DNA from: G963677325 sp963677325
Lineage (GTDB): Bacteria > Bacteroidota > Bacteroidia > Bacteroidales > Prolixibacteraceae
DNA length: 64,000 nucleotides
Assembly (NCBI GenBank): GCA_963677325.2
Contig: CAXXGM010000011.1
Location: 1-64,000, forward strand
Reading direction: 5' to 3'
The notes under the pieces were generated by a model. That model did not search any database. It was not told the DNA's origin and saw nothing but the letters and a program-made list of their open reading frames with translations. This document shows positions 26,110 to 35,430 of the stretch, piece by piece (position 1 is the first letter of the stretch; each line of letters begins with the position of its first letter). The translations under genes and the position numbers were made by a program.

Positions 26110-26640
26110 CTACATTTCTCCTGAAGCCTCTATATTTATTGTTGTCTCAGCAATTTCAGTCAGTTTGATGTCAGCTTCTTTTTCTTCATTCAATGTATCT
26201 TCTATCAGAGATGCTGCTTCTTCTTCTCCTAATACATTGGCAAAAGATAATAAGGTACCATAGGTTGCAATTTCATAATGTTCAATTTTTTGAGCTGCCA
26301 GAATAATACCTGCATCCCGAACGATACCTTCTGAGGTTGATTTCATTACCTCTTCAGCTTCATTTACCAGGCCTTCCATAGCTAAACATCTCTTCGCTTC
26401 CGCCTTTACACCGATTGATTCAAATGCTTTTTCAAGTCTTGTAACCCGCTGATCTGTAAAACCGAAATGTTCTATAAGAGCATCAATTAATTCAGGAGAA
26501 GAGGCATTATCAATCATTTTGGGCATTGCTTTGGTTAGAGCTTTTTCTGCTCCAAATATATCCTTTAGTTGATCCTCAAATAATTCCATTAGTCCATGAG
26601 CAGCGTCAGATTTTGCTTTTATTTTGTTCGATTTTCCCAT
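26110..26640 (-). CDS. YciE/YciF-like ferritin-like protein (DUF892)
   Basis: 176 residues, all-helical. LMELFEDQLKDIFGAEKALTKAMPKM starts the four-helix DUF892 bundle. Acidic and His residues typical of its di-metal site recur (ELFEDQLKDIFGAE, QRVTRLEKAFE, KIEHYEIATYGTL, LIEDTLNEEKEAD). Family members are stress-induced in enterobacteria and structurally resemble ferritins/rubrerythrins. It is the first gene of a three-gene minus-strand cluster that faces the AraC-type regulator. Confidence 0.88.
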   Translation of the reverse strand: MGKSNKIKAKSDAAHGLMELFEDQLKDIFGAEKALTKAMPKMIDNASSPELIDALIEHFGFTDQRVTRLEKAFESIGVKAEAKRCLAMEGLVNEAEEVMKSTSEGIVRDAGIILAAQKIEHYEIATYGTLLSFANVLGEEEAASLIEDTLNEEKEADIKLTEIAETTINIEASGEM

Positions 26641-26915
26641 ATTTGGTTGTTTTAAAATGTAATTAAAATATTAGAAATCATTTAATCCTTTCATCACAAA
26701 ATTGGTCAGGATCAAGATGAAATACATTACACAATTCTATTATAATTTTGCATTATTATATTGAAATTGAGTAATTAAAGGTCCGAATAACAAAAATGGT
26801 GACTGAGGTTTTTGGATCTGCCATTTCGGATTTATACATTCTGCTTTTCCTTCTCGACTCATTACTTTAACAAAAACTCTTGAACAAATTTTCATCGTTA
26901 TTAGTTAATTCAAAT

Positions 26916-27491
26916 ATGAAACTTCAAATAAAATACAATATAAATACAGCCTGTAAAGTAATCTTACAGGAACAACTGGATCATTTGGGGATATCCTATC
27001 AAATCAATGGATTGGGAGAAGTGGAGCTAAAAAATGAATTATCGGATGAACAATATAGGGAATTGGAACAATCAATCGACCGGTATGGAATACAAATAAT
27101 GGATCATCCAAATCCAAGGATGGCCATCGCTCAAAAAATTAAGGAGGTGGTAAATGAAAGGATTTACAGTGAGGATAAATTACCTTATTCCAAAATTTCG
27201 GATTGTATCACCCAAAAATTGAAATTGAGTTACAGTTATCTTTCAAAAATATTTTCCGATGTTACACATTCATCCATAGAAAACTACATCATTCTCCAAC
27301 GGATTGAACGAGTCAAACAGATGATTATTGAAGAGAAACTAACTCTTTCTGAGGTCGCGTGGAAACTAAATTACAGCAGCCTTGCTCATTTGTCTAATCA
27401 ATTTAAGAAAACAACCGGTTTAAGCCCATCAGTGTTTCAAAAGATTATTGAGAGAAGGAATAATATCGAATTAACATCAGATATCAACTAA
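26916..27491 (+). CDS. AraC-family transcriptional regulator
   Basis: 191 residues from ATG at 26916; the frame could also begin at a TTG at 26880. The first ~75 residues are a small alpha/beta sensor region (LQIKYNINTACKVILQEQLDHLGISYQINGLGEVEL). The C-terminal ~100 residues are a double HTH: YSYLSKIFSDVTHSSIENYIILQRIERVKQMI, then TLSEVAWKLNYSSLAHLSNQFKKTTGLSPSVFQ. It is separated by 3 bp from the receiver gene, so they form an operon. Divergent from the stress cluster (275 bp between), it is a natural candidate for its regulator. Confidence 0.85.
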   Translation: MKLQIKYNINTACKVILQEQLDHLGISYQINGLGEVELKNELSDEQYRELEQSIDRYGIQIMDHPNPRMAIAQKIKEVVNERIYSEDKLPYSKISDCITQKLKLSYSYLSKIFSDVTHSSIENYIILQRIERVKQMIIEEKLTLSEVAWKLNYSSLAHLSNQFKKTTGLSPSVFQKIIERRNNIELTSDIN

Positions 27492-27494
27492 CAT

Positions 27495-27947
27495 ATGGTA
27501 AATGAAAATGAAGCCTTACATATATTGATGGCTGATGATAATGAAAATGACCGTCATTTTTTCAGGGAAGCTCTTCAGAATGTAAAAGTAAAAACTGTAA
27601 TCACTTTCGTAAATGATGGTTTCCAATTAATGGATTATCTCAATACTCCAGGTAACCGCTTGCCTGATATTGTATTTCTTGATCTTAACATGCCTTTAAA
27701 AGATGGAATGGATTGCCTTTCTGAAATCAGGAAGAATAACAAACTTAAAGATCTGGTTATTGTAATCTATTCTGCTAATGCTTCGGAAGACAAAGTTGAG
27801 GAAGCCTTCATCCGGGGAGCTAATATTTACATTCAGAAACCCAATGATTTTTTAACGATGAAATCATATCTTGCTCATGTCATAAACCTAAACTGGCAAT
27901 ATCATACCCTTGGATTGAAAAAGGAAAATTTTCTCCTGAAAGTTTAA
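27495..27947 (+). CDS. single-domain response regulator (CheY/Rcp-like)
   Basis: 150 residues forming one receiver domain. Acidic pair ADDNENDRHFFREAL, acceptor Asp in IVFLDLNMPLKDGMDCL, switch Ser in VIYSANAS, and Lys in YIQKPNDF. The long loop before beta3 (NTPGNRLPDI) is the Rcp1/phytochrome-associated subtype. There is no output domain, so it must act on a partner protein. It is translationally coupled to the AraC-type gene. Its stop is 3 bp from that of the convergent DUF1080 gene. Confidence 0.92.
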   Translation: MVNENEALHILMADDNENDRHFFREALQNVKVKTVITFVNDGFQLMDYLNTPGNRLPDIVFLDLNMPLKDGMDCLSEIRKNNKLKDLVIVIYSANASEDKVEEAFIRGANIYIQKPNDFLTMKSYLAHVINLNWQYHTLGLKKENFLLKV

Positions 27948-27950
27948 AAT

Positions 27951-28673
27951 TTAATTCAGCACCCTTATTTTGATATTCCGAAACCATACTTCCGATTGGT
28001 GGTATTGCAGCATGATATGGCCTTGAGAAACGCTTCCAAAAACGGGAACAGCGGATTTGAATTTGCTTTGATTAAGCGTTTCCATAAAAGCCGGGCTGCC
28101 ATTTTCAAACTCAAGCACTTTTTTCCCGTTGAGCCAATGCTCGATGTGTTTCCCTTTACAGATAATCCTGGCGGTATTCCATTCACCTGCCGGCTTTACC
28201 TTTTTATCAGGTCCGGCGGGCATCATATCGTAAAAAGAAGCTGTTTTCCGGTTTCCGTCATGTCCAAGCTTTGCATCAGGATGAGTATCATCATCGAGCA
28301 CCTGGTATTCGAACCCAAGCCATCCGCCTTTTTCGTATTTAGTGAAAAGATATTTTATGCCGCTGTTGGCTCCTTTCGTTAACTTAAAATCAGCGGTAAG
28401 CTCAAAATTCGAATATTCAACTCTTGTAACAATATCGCAGTATTTATTTGAACCTTTCTCCGGCCTGAGTCCCAGTTCTCCTTTTTCAATCAGCCATCCG
28501 CTGGCATTAAAAGGTTTTTTATCAATGCATTTCCATTGTGAGGCATTTTCACCGTCAAAAAGCAGCGTCCAGCCCTGTTTCTTTTCTTTTGGCGAAAGCG
28601 TATTTTGTTTCTGTGAAAAAACAGCAGGGATCATTAAAACAAGAGCCACTAATAAGCAAACACTTTTTTTCAT
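27951..28673 (-). CDS. DUF1080 / 3-keto-disaccharide hydrolase domain protein, secreted
   Basis: 240 residues with signal peptide MKKSVCLLVALVLMIPAVFSQ. The beta-sandwich (PF06439) starts WTLLFDGENASQWK. Typical motifs follow: FELTADFKLTKGANSGIKYLF, GFEYQVLDDDTHPDA, GEWNTARIICKGKHIEHWLNGKKVLEFE, ending IMLQYHQSEVWFRNIKIR. Relatives hydrolyse 3-keto-glycosides or bind carbohydrate in the periplasm. A single-domain member like this one cannot be assigned a substrate. Confidence 0.88.
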   Translation of the reverse strand: MKKSVCLLVALVLMIPAVFSQKQNTLSPKEKKQGWTLLFDGENASQWKCIDKKPFNASGWLIEKGELGLRPEKGSNKYCDIVTRVEYSNFELTADFKLTKGANSGIKYLFTKYEKGGWLGFEYQVLDDDTHPDAKLGHDGNRKTASFYDMMPAGPDKKVKPAGEWNTARIICKGKHIEHWLNGKKVLEFENGSPAFMETLNQSKFKSAVPVFGSVSQGHIMLQYHQSEVWFRNIKIRVLN

Positions 28674-29106
28674 TTTATTTTCATTTAAATCAGGGACGAT
28701 AAAAGTAATTTAAAAAAATAAATACAAATGAACCCGATTGGAATTTTTTCCTGTAAATTTTGACCCTTCTCATTAATCCTGTCATAACTTTTTACTCCCA
28801 TTATCCGGACCATTGTTTAAAGGCAGTTAATCCATACTATGTTCGCAGTTGCTTCGCATTTACAGCGAATGACGAGCGAACAAAGAGCGAACAACCACGG
28901 GTGAAAACTTAATTGGCAATGGGAATTAGGCAAAAGTGAAAAATAATGAATTTGAAATGACTTATTATTTGATTATATGAATGATAAGTTAACTATTACC
29001 AGAAAAAATTCTTAAATTTCATCAGTTTTAAGTAGATAGAAAAGTTAAGATATTATTGGAATAGATCTTTTTAAAATAATAATTGGGGTATTAATAACTA
29101 AAGAAG
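28674..29106. other. 433-bp gap, divergent promoter region
   Basis: No gene seen. One hairpin: TGTTCGC (28840-28846) pairs with GCGAACA (28876-28882), with a smaller TTCGC/GCGAA inside. The remainder is A/T-rich leader sequence of the slipin gene. Confidence 0.5.
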
Positions 29107-30006
29107 ATGAAAAACAACAATTATCTGTCATTTCTTGTATTTGTTATCATTATGGCTCTTGGAGTTTTGATGTCGGATTCGAGACCAGGAGCTATTGTCG
29201 GTACTTTAATCATTGCTCTTATAGTCTCAATGTGCATAAGGGTGGCCGACCAGTGGAACAGGGCCGTGGTATTGCGATTGGGCCGTTTCCGGGGATTGCG
29301 TGGCCCGGGTTTGTTTTTTATCATTCCGGTAATTGATGTGATCTCATACTGGATTGACATCCGGGTGATAACTACTGCTTTTAAAGCCGAGAAAACACTG
29401 ACAAAGGATACTGTACCGGTCGATGTGGATGCAGTCCTTTTCTGGAAAGTAGTTGATCCCAAGAAAGCAGCACTTGATGTGGCGGATTTTTCCAGCGCTA
29501 TCGGCTGGGCTTCTCAGACAGCCTTACGCGATGTGATAGGAAAAACCATGCTTTCAGACATGCTGGAGGGACGAGACAAAATCAGTGATCTGTTGCAAAA
29601 GATTATTGATGATCGTACGGAACCTTGGGGAATAAAGGTTATTTCCGTTGAGGTTAAGGATGTATTAATACCTTCCGGACTGGAAAACGCAATGTCCATG
29701 CAGGCTCAGGCAGAGCGTGAACGTCAGGCAAGAGTTATCCTGGGTGATTCGGAAAGGCAGGTCGCCGGCAAATTTGGTGAGGCCGCAGAAGTTTACAGGA
29801 ATAATCCTACAGCGATGCATCTTCGGGCCATGAATATGTTATATGAAGGATTGAAAGCGAATTCAACCATTGTCATTGTGCCAAGTTCTGCATTAGAATC
29901 CATGCAATTGGGAGGATTGCCCGGAATGACGGCCATGAACATGGGATTTAATCAGGAGAATCAGGAAAAAAAAGGTAAAGACAGTGGGCCGAATCCCAAT
30001 GTTTAA
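29107..30006 (+). CDS. slipin family protein (SPFH/stomatin-like)
   Basis: 299 residues. Two N-terminal hydrophobic segments (FLVFVIIMALGVLM and AIVGTLIIALIVSMCIRVADQ) are followed by the SPFH domain: NRAVVLRLGRFRGLRGPGLFFIIPVIDV, RVITTAFKAEKTLTKDTVPVDVDAVLFWKVVDP, LRDVIGKTMLSDMLEGRDKI, WGIKVISVEVKDVLIP. A coiled-coil follows (AMSMQAQAERERQARVILGDSERQ). It is inner-membrane anchored and forms oligomeric microdomain scaffolds. The usual NfeD partner is not adjacent. Confidence 0.92.
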   Translation: MKNNNYLSFLVFVIIMALGVLMSDSRPGAIVGTLIIALIVSMCIRVADQWNRAVVLRLGRFRGLRGPGLFFIIPVIDVISYWIDIRVITTAFKAEKTLTKDTVPVDVDAVLFWKVVDPKKAALDVADFSSAIGWASQTALRDVIGKTMLSDMLEGRDKISDLLQKIIDDRTEPWGIKVISVEVKDVLIPSGLENAMSMQAQAERERQARVILGDSERQVAGKFGEAAEVYRNNPTAMHLRAMNMLYEGLKANSTIVIVPSSALESMQLGGLPGMTAMNMGFNQENQEKKGKDSGPNPNV

Positions 30007-30244
30007 ATTTAACTTTTAAATAAAAAGAGAATCTTTTCAAGTTTTGAAATTAGAAATATAATCCCATTTACATGCAGATAAAAGCCGTTTAGTTCTTGTT
30101 GCATAAAGATATATAGAAAGAGCTATTTTATCTTTTAACAGATATATTTAACCAAAATTTAATCCTCAATTAATATTAAGGCTTTTAATGGTATGCCAGA
30201 CAGAAATCACTTTATATGAAACTTTTCCTATCCGTAAAAAAAGT

Positions 30245-30252
30245 TAATTTTG
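30245..30252 (+). promoter_or_regulatory. -7 box upstream of the DUF47-pit operon
   Basis: TAATTTTG matches TAnnTTTG, ending 38 bp before the ATG. TTTTC at 30223-30227 is a weak candidate -33 element at about the right spacing. Confidence 0.5.
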
Positions 30253-30290
30253 TATTCAGAAACATTTAAGATCACTAAAACACATCAACT

Positions 30291-30938
30291 ATGAATTTGG
30301 ACAAAATCTTCGGTTTTCTTCTCCCCAAAGATCATAAGTTCTTTCCTTTATTTAATCAGGCTGCGGATAACCTTGTATTAGCCTCTGATCTGCTTATCAA
30401 ACTCATTAGAGAAAATGATATCGAGAAACGAGAGGAGTATATTCACCTGATAAAAGATGTGGAGCATAAAGGGGATGATATTACCCGAAAACTTCTCGAT
30501 GAATTAAACGGCACCTTTATCACTCCATTTGACCGGGAAGACATTCATCAGCTGATTTCCACCATGGATGATGTGATTGATTATATCCATACTACCTCTA
30601 CAAGAATTCATTTTTACAAACTGCCTTCTTTTCCTGATGAATTTGTGGTAATCGCTGATTGTATTCATTCTGCCAATAAGGAAATCCAGTTTGTTCTCAG
30701 AGGTGTGAAATCAGTTTCTGATTTTATCAAATACAAAGATTCCTGCGCTAAAATTGATTCTTACGAAAGTGAAGTTGATTATCTTTATCAACAATTTCTT
30801 TCCAACCTTTTTGAAATAGAAACCAATGCAATAAACCTTATCAAAAAAAGAGATATTCTGGCCTCTCTTGAGAAAGCGATCGATAAGTGTGATGACGTGG
30901 CAAACGTATTTTCATCCATTATTGTGAAAGTTTCTTAA
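30291..30938 (+). CDS. DUF47 family phosphate-transport accessory protein (PhoU-like)
   Basis: 215 residues, helical, beginning KIFGFLLPKDHKFFPLFNQAADNLVLASDLL. The PhoU-type acidic motifs are ECHKGD-like (DVEHKGDDITRKLLDELNGTFITPFDREDIHQLISTMDDVIDYIH) with repeated Asp/Glu that bind metals in PhoU. It lies 51 bp upstream of pit on the same strand. This DUF47-Pit pairing is common, and the protein is thought to modulate Pit. It is cytosolic and peripheral. Confidence 0.92.
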   Translation: MNLDKIFGFLLPKDHKFFPLFNQAADNLVLASDLLIKLIRENDIEKREEYIHLIKDVEHKGDDITRKLLDELNGTFITPFDREDIHQLISTMDDVIDYIHTTSTRIHFYKLPSFPDEFVVIADCIHSANKEIQFVLRGVKSVSDFIKYKDSCAKIDSYESEVDYLYQQFLSNLFEIETNAINLIKKRDILASLEKAIDKCDDVANVFSSIIVKVS

Positions 30939-30989
30939 TCCGCCATGTTGTTCATTTCTCCGGGAATCTATATCAAACAATTCTGATTT

Positions 30990-32036
30990 ATGGAATTTCA
31001 ATTACTGATTATTATAATTGTTTTGGCCTTTCTCTTTGATTTCATTAATGGATTTCATGATGCGGCCAACTCAATTGCTACGGTTGTTTCAACAAAAGTG
31101 CTCACGCCTGTTCAGGCAGTAATCTGGGCCGCATTTTTTAATCTCCTTGCCTACAGTATCTTTGAATTACGTATCGCGGATACTATAGCAAAGGTTGTTG
31201 ATACACAAGTCATCAATCTTCATGTCATATTAGCCGGATTGGTTGCTGCCACTATCTGGAATCTCTTAACATGGTATTTGGGCATTCCATCGAGTTCCTC
31301 TCATACTCTGGTAGGTGGATTTGCCGGTGCAGCAATAGCTTATGCAGGTTGGAATGTTGTTCATGCCCAGGTCATCATTAAGATTGCTGCATTTATCTTT
31401 TTGGCTCCTATCCTTGGAATGATCTTTTCATATTTGTTATCCATACTTCTACTTTGGATATTTAAAAATTTCAATCCATTCAGGCTCACACGATGGTTCC
31501 ATACAGGCCAATTGATTTCGTCTGCTTTATTCAGCCTTGGACACGGAGGAAATGATGCTCAGAAGGTAATGGGGATAATAAGCGCGACACTGCTGGTTTA
31601 TTTTAAGAATGTTGATCCTTCTGCTATTCCTCAATGGGCCCATATTACATTCAATGAAGCCGGGAAAATTCATACCATACCGCTTTGGATTGTTGCTGGC
31701 TGCTATACTGCAATCGCATTGGGAACCCTTATGGGAGGATGGAGGATCATCAAAACCATGGGTGGAAAAATTACCAAGCTGACTCCTTTTGAAGGAGTCG
31801 CGGCTGAAGGTGCAGGTGCAATAATGTTATTTGGTACCGAAGCTTTTGGAATTCCGGTCAGCACCACCCACACCATTACAGGCGCTATCATGGGAGTTGG
31901 ATTAACCAAAAGAGTCTCGGCTGTAAGATGGGGAGTAACCGTAAATCTCCTCTATGCATGGATTCTTACCATTCCTGTTTCCATGGCTATTGCCGCTGCA
32001 GTTTACTGGATTTTCAAGCTTCTGAATTTCGGATAA
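30990..32036 (+). CDS. pit: inorganic phosphate transporter, PiT family
   Basis: 348 residues and about 10 membrane segments. The two inverted signature copies are visible: FDFINGFHDAANSIATVVSTKVL near the N-terminus and the later SLGHGGNDAQKVMGIISATL. PSSSSHTLVGGFAGAA and PVSTTHTITGAIMGVG are the paired serine-rich loops. It is a H+- or Na+-coupled low-affinity phosphate importer in the inner membrane, probably controlled with the DUF47 protein. Confidence 0.94.
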   Translation: MEFQLLIIIIVLAFLFDFINGFHDAANSIATVVSTKVLTPVQAVIWAAFFNLLAYSIFELRIADTIAKVVDTQVINLHVILAGLVAATIWNLLTWYLGIPSSSSHTLVGGFAGAAIAYAGWNVVHAQVIIKIAAFIFLAPILGMIFSYLLSILLLWIFKNFNPFRLTRWFHTGQLISSALFSLGHGGNDAQKVMGIISATLLVYFKNVDPSAIPQWAHITFNEAGKIHTIPLWIVAGCYTAIALGTLMGGWRIIKTMGGKITKLTPFEGVAAEGAGAIMLFGTEAFGIPVSTTHTITGAIMGVGLTKRVSAVRWGVTVNLLYAWILTIPVSMAIAAAVYWIFKLLNFG

Positions 32037-32084
32037 GATTGGGAAGTGAACAGTAAGCAGTAAATTATTCTTGATTAGTGAAGT

Positions 32085-32143
32085 AGCAATGAAATAAGGG
32101 AGAAAGTAAATATTAGCATTACTTTCTCCCTTATTTCATTGCT
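32085..32143. terminator. perfect 25-bp stem between convergent pit and cysH
   Basis: Arms 32085-32109 and 32119-32143 are exact reverse complements around a 9-nt loop. The right arm covers the last codons and stop of cysH (32136-32138). It is likely a bidirectional terminator, and the tail ttttt follows on the + strand. Confidence 0.85.
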
Positions 32144-32846
32144 GCTTTTTATGCAGCCCGCACTCTTTTGTTGAAGGATCTTCCCACCACCAACGGCCAG
32201 CTCTGATATCTTCTCCCGCCATAACACTTCTGGTGCAGGGCAGGCACCCAATGCTTGGAAAACCTTTGTCATGCAAAGGATTATAGGGAATTTTATTTAG
32301 TTTTATATAATCCCAAACCTGTGATTCAGTCCAATCCATCAATGGATTAATTTTTATCAAGCCATTTGCAGAATCCCATTCAATAGAAGCTAAATCCTTT
32401 CTTGTGACAGACTGTTCTCTGCGTAGACCGCAAATCCATACTTTCAATCCTTCAAAGGCACGTTTCAGGGGGGCTAATTTTCTTACAGCACAGCATTCTT
32501 TACGATTTTCTATGCTTTCGTAAAACAGGTTAATCCCTTTTTGATTCACCATGGACTCTACCTCTGCTGAATCTGGGAAATAGACCTTCATTTTAATGCC
32601 GTATTTATAATTTGTCCGATGTATCAGATCATAAGTTTCAGGAAATAACCGGCCAGTATCAAGGGTAAAGACTTGAACATTTTTATCAATAGAACAAACC
32701 ATATGAGTCAATACCTGGTCTTCAAGTCCCAGACTGCTTGAAAGGGCTATTTCCCCTTTGAATTCATTAAGGAATCCGCCTAACAGTTGTTCTGCAGTTG
32801 CATCCCTGTATTTCTTTTGCAGCAAGTCAACAGTTTCTTTTGACAT
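32136..32846 (-). CDS. cysH: adenylyl-sulfate (APS) reductase, assimilatory
   Basis: 236 residues. It has the N-terminal nucleotide-binding loop (LSSSLGLEDQVLTHM) and VFTLDTGRLFPETYDLI. Two cysteine pairs, RKECCAVRKLAPL and GCLPCTRSV, ligate a 4Fe-4S cluster and are diagnostic of APS rather than PAPS reduction. The catalytic Cys is in the C-terminal TKECGLH. It reduces adenylyl sulfate to sulfite using thioredoxin/glutathione-like donors. It is separated from and divergent to cysD and cysN, which make APS, so together they are the sulfate-assimilation module. No cysC (APS kinase) is seen, which fits APS use. Confidence 0.92.
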   Translation of the reverse strand: MSKETVDLLQKKYRDATAEQLLGGFLNEFKGEIALSSSLGLEDQVLTHMVCSIDKNVQVFTLDTGRLFPETYDLIHRTNYKYGIKMKVYFPDSAEVESMVNQKGINLFYESIENRKECCAVRKLAPLKRAFEGLKVWICGLRREQSVTRKDLASIEWDSANGLIKINPLMDWTESQVWDYIKLNKIPYNPLHDKGFPSIGCLPCTRSVMAGEDIRAGRWWWEDPSTKECGLHKKQQ

Positions 32847-32941
32847 GGATCAAATTCTTTTAGTAAATGATGGTGCAAAAATAATTTTATAAAGGGAACA
32901 ACAATTGAAAATTGATTCTATTATCTGAAAATTCCCGATAA

Positions 32942-33109
32942 GAGTATTATGAAACGCCCCATCAGTATAGAGCGGTAAAATTTAAAGGTACTGATCAAGT
33001 ACTTAAAATCCCTTCTATTGAAGTTCTCGGGGAAGTAGTAAAGTTTAGCAGGATGAACAATCAGGAAAATACTGAATTGTTGACGGCAATGAATACATTA
33101 GTTGGCTAA
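32942..33109 (+). pseudogene. possible gene remnant between cysH and cysD
   Basis: A stop-free frame of 55 codons ends in TAA at 33107-33109 and reads like real protein (VKFKGTDQVLKIPSIEVLGE ... ENTELLTAMN), but it lacks a suitable start; the first ATG is at 33053. I do not recognise it. It may be the C-terminal piece of a lost gene, or chance. Confidence 0.3.
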
Positions 33110-33115
33110 AATGTA

Positions 33116-33123
33116 TATTTTTG
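33116..33123 (+). promoter_or_regulatory. -7 box upstream of cysDN
   Basis: TATTTTTG then CG, matching TAnnTTTG, 70 bp before the cysD ATG. No clear -33 element. Confidence 0.45.
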
Positions 33124-33193
33124 CGAATGGTTACAAAAATTCAGTAAAGAATTATTGTAATCGTTTGAAATCTAAATAAATATAAATCCTTAT

Positions 33194-34099
33194 ATGGAGA
33201 GTTACAGAATAAATCATCTTCGGGAACTTGAATCAGAATCAATTTTTGTCATACGTGAAGTAGCCTCACAATTTGAAAGACCGGTTATGCTTTTTTCGGG
33301 AGGAAAAGATTCCATCGTAATGTTTCATCTGGCCCGAAAAGCATTTCACCCTTTAAAGGTGCCGTTCCCATTGATGCATATCGATACAGGCCATAATTTT
33401 GAAGAGACTATACAATATCGTGACGAGCTTGCATCAAAAACAGGAACAAAAATGATCGTAAAGTATGTACAGGATTCAATCGACAAAGGCCGTGCTGTTG
33501 AAGAAAAAGGTGTAAATGCCAGCCGTAACGTTTTACAGACTGTTACATTGCTTGATGCAATAGAGGAACTGAAATTTGATTGTGCAATGGGAGGCGGGCG
33601 ACGGGATGAAGAAAAAGCCCGCGCCAAAGAACGCTTCTTTTCTCACCGTGATGAATTCGGACAATGGGACCCGAAGAATCAAAGGCCAGAGCTCTGGAAT
33701 CTTTTTAACGGAGCAAAACATATGGGAGAACATTTTCGTGTTTTCCCTATAAGCAACTGGACTGAGATGGACGTCTGGCAATACATTTTAATGGAAAATA
33801 TTGAAATGCCAAGTTTATATTTCACCCACAGACGGCAAGTCTTTAACCGTGATGGCGTATGGTTGGCAAGCGCACCTTTCATGAGGCTTAAGCCTAATGA
33901 AAAGATAGAGGTGCGAAACGTACGTTGCCGCACGATCGGTGATATTACCTGTACCGGAGTTACTTTATCAGAGGCTGACACACTGGAAGATATTATCCTT
34001 GAGGTGGCCGCCAGCCGGATTACCGAAAGAGGAGGCCGTGCAGACGATAAACGCTCTGAGGCAGCTATGGAAGACAGAAAAAAGGAGGGATACTTTTAA
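33194..34099 (+). CDS. cysD: sulfate adenylyltransferase subunit 2
   Basis: 301 residues, the normal length. The PP-loop is MLFSGGKDSIVMFHLA. Further motifs are PLMHIDTGHNFEET, CAMGGGRRDEEKARAKERFFSHRDEFGQWDPKNQRPELWNLFNG, FRVFPISNWTEMDVWQYI and the C-terminal ITERGGRADDKRSEAAMEDRKKEGYF. With CysN it adenylates sulfate to APS using ATP, driven by GTP. It is 32 bp from cysN in one operon. Confidence 0.96.
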   Translation: MESYRINHLRELESESIFVIREVASQFERPVMLFSGGKDSIVMFHLARKAFHPLKVPFPLMHIDTGHNFEETIQYRDELASKTGTKMIVKYVQDSIDKGRAVEEKGVNASRNVLQTVTLLDAIEELKFDCAMGGGRRDEEKARAKERFFSHRDEFGQWDPKNQRPELWNLFNGAKHMGEHFRVFPISNWTEMDVWQYILMENIEMPSLYFTHRRQVFNRDGVWLASAPFMRLKPNEKIEVRNVRCRTIGDITCTGVTLSEADTLEDIILEVAASRITERGGRADDKRSEAAMEDRKKEGYF

Positions 34100-34131
34100 T
34101 TCATGTATGCAAATACATCCAAAAACACCAA

Positions 34132-35412
34132 ATGACAGCAATAACAGCAAAAGATAACGGATACCTTGATATGGAGCTTTTGCGGTTTACTACCGCCGGA
34201 AGTGTAGACGACGGGAAAAGTACCTTGATTGGAAGACTCTTGTATGACAGCAAGGCCATTTTTGAAGATCAGATGGAAGCCATCGAAGAGGCAAGTCTGA
34301 GCCGGGGAGGCGAGGAGGTCAATCTCGCTCTTCTGACTGATGGCCTTCGTGCTGAAAGGGAACAAGGAATTACTATTGATGTGGCTTACCGCTATTTTGC
34401 CACTCCAAAACGAAAGTTCATCATTGCCGATACCCCGGGGCATATTCAATATACAAGAAATATGGTGACCGGTGCGTCGACTGCCAATGCAGCCGTAATC
34501 CTTATAGATGCCCGTAACGGGGTTATTGAACAAACGCGCCGCCATGCTTACATTGCTTCTTTATTGAACATTCCCCACCTGATCATCTGTGTGAATAAAA
34601 TGGACCTTGTCGGTTTTGATGAGAAAGTATTTGATCACATAAAGGATGATTTCCTCCGGATGGTTGATAAGCTCAGCGTTAAGGATATCCATTTTCTTCC
34701 TATCAGTGCAAAGCTTGGTGATAATGTGGTGGATCCCTCGCAGAATATGCCATGGTATAATGGATTCACCTTTATTGGGTTGCTTGAAAATATACCCGTT
34801 GGAAACGACTGGAATTTCGAGGATGCCCGTTTCCCTGTTCAGTATGTTATCCGGCCTATTTCCGATGAATATCATGATTACAGGGGCTATGCCGGAAGGG
34901 TTGCCAGCGGTATATTTAAACAAGGCCAGGATGTAGTTGTTCTTCCGGGCGGTCAGCGGACCAAAATTCAAGGAATAGACTTTGCCGATAAAAAGTTGGA
35001 TAAGGCCTTTCCTCCGCAATCGGTCACCATCAGACTTACTGATGATATCGACGTGAGCCGCGGTTCGATGATCGCGGATGCAGATAACCAACCACAGCAA
35101 AGCCAGGAACTGACCTTGATGGTTTGCTGGCTGAATGAAAAGCCTCTTATGATCAGGGGAAAATATGCTTTGAAGCATACCTCCAATGAGATGCGCTGCC
35201 TCATAACAGACGTGAATTATAAAGTCAATATAAATACTTCCGAACCTATCTATGAGGATAAAAACGTCGGATTAAATGAAATTGCGGAAATCACCATCAA
35301 AACAACCAAGCCTGTATTTTTTGATTCCTATAAACGTAACCGGGAAACAGGCAGTTTAATACTTATTGATGAAACTACAAACAATGTAGTTGGAGCGGGG
35401 ATGATTTTATAA
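34132..35412 (+). CDS. cysN: sulfate adenylyltransferase subunit 1 (GTPase)
   Basis: 426 residues of an EF-Tu-like GTPase. G1 is AGSVDDGKSTLIGRLLYDSK, G2/switch I is REQGITIDVAYRYF, G3 is IADTPGH, and G4 is VNKMDL. It then has two beta-barrel domains. It is shorter than enterobacterial CysN (about 475), the missing part being C-terminal, and it has no fused APS kinase, consistent with the APS reductase nearby. It ends at a strong terminator. Confidence 0.95.
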   Translation: MTAITAKDNGYLDMELLRFTTAGSVDDGKSTLIGRLLYDSKAIFEDQMEAIEEASLSRGGEEVNLALLTDGLRAEREQGITIDVAYRYFATPKRKFIIADTPGHIQYTRNMVTGASTANAAVILIDARNGVIEQTRRHAYIASLLNIPHLIICVNKMDLVGFDEKVFDHIKDDFLRMVDKLSVKDIHFLPISAKLGDNVVDPSQNMPWYNGFTFIGLLENIPVGNDWNFEDARFPVQYVIRPISDEYHDYRGYAGRVASGIFKQGQDVVVLPGGQRTKIQGIDFADKKLDKAFPPQSVTIRLTDDIDVSRGSMIADADNQPQQSQELTLMVCWLNEKPLMIRGKYALKHTSNEMRCLITDVNYKVNINTSEPIYEDKNVGLNEIAEITIKTTKPVFFDSYKRNRETGSLILIDETTNNVVGAGMIL

Positions 35413-35430
35413 GCTGAAGTAAAACACCAT

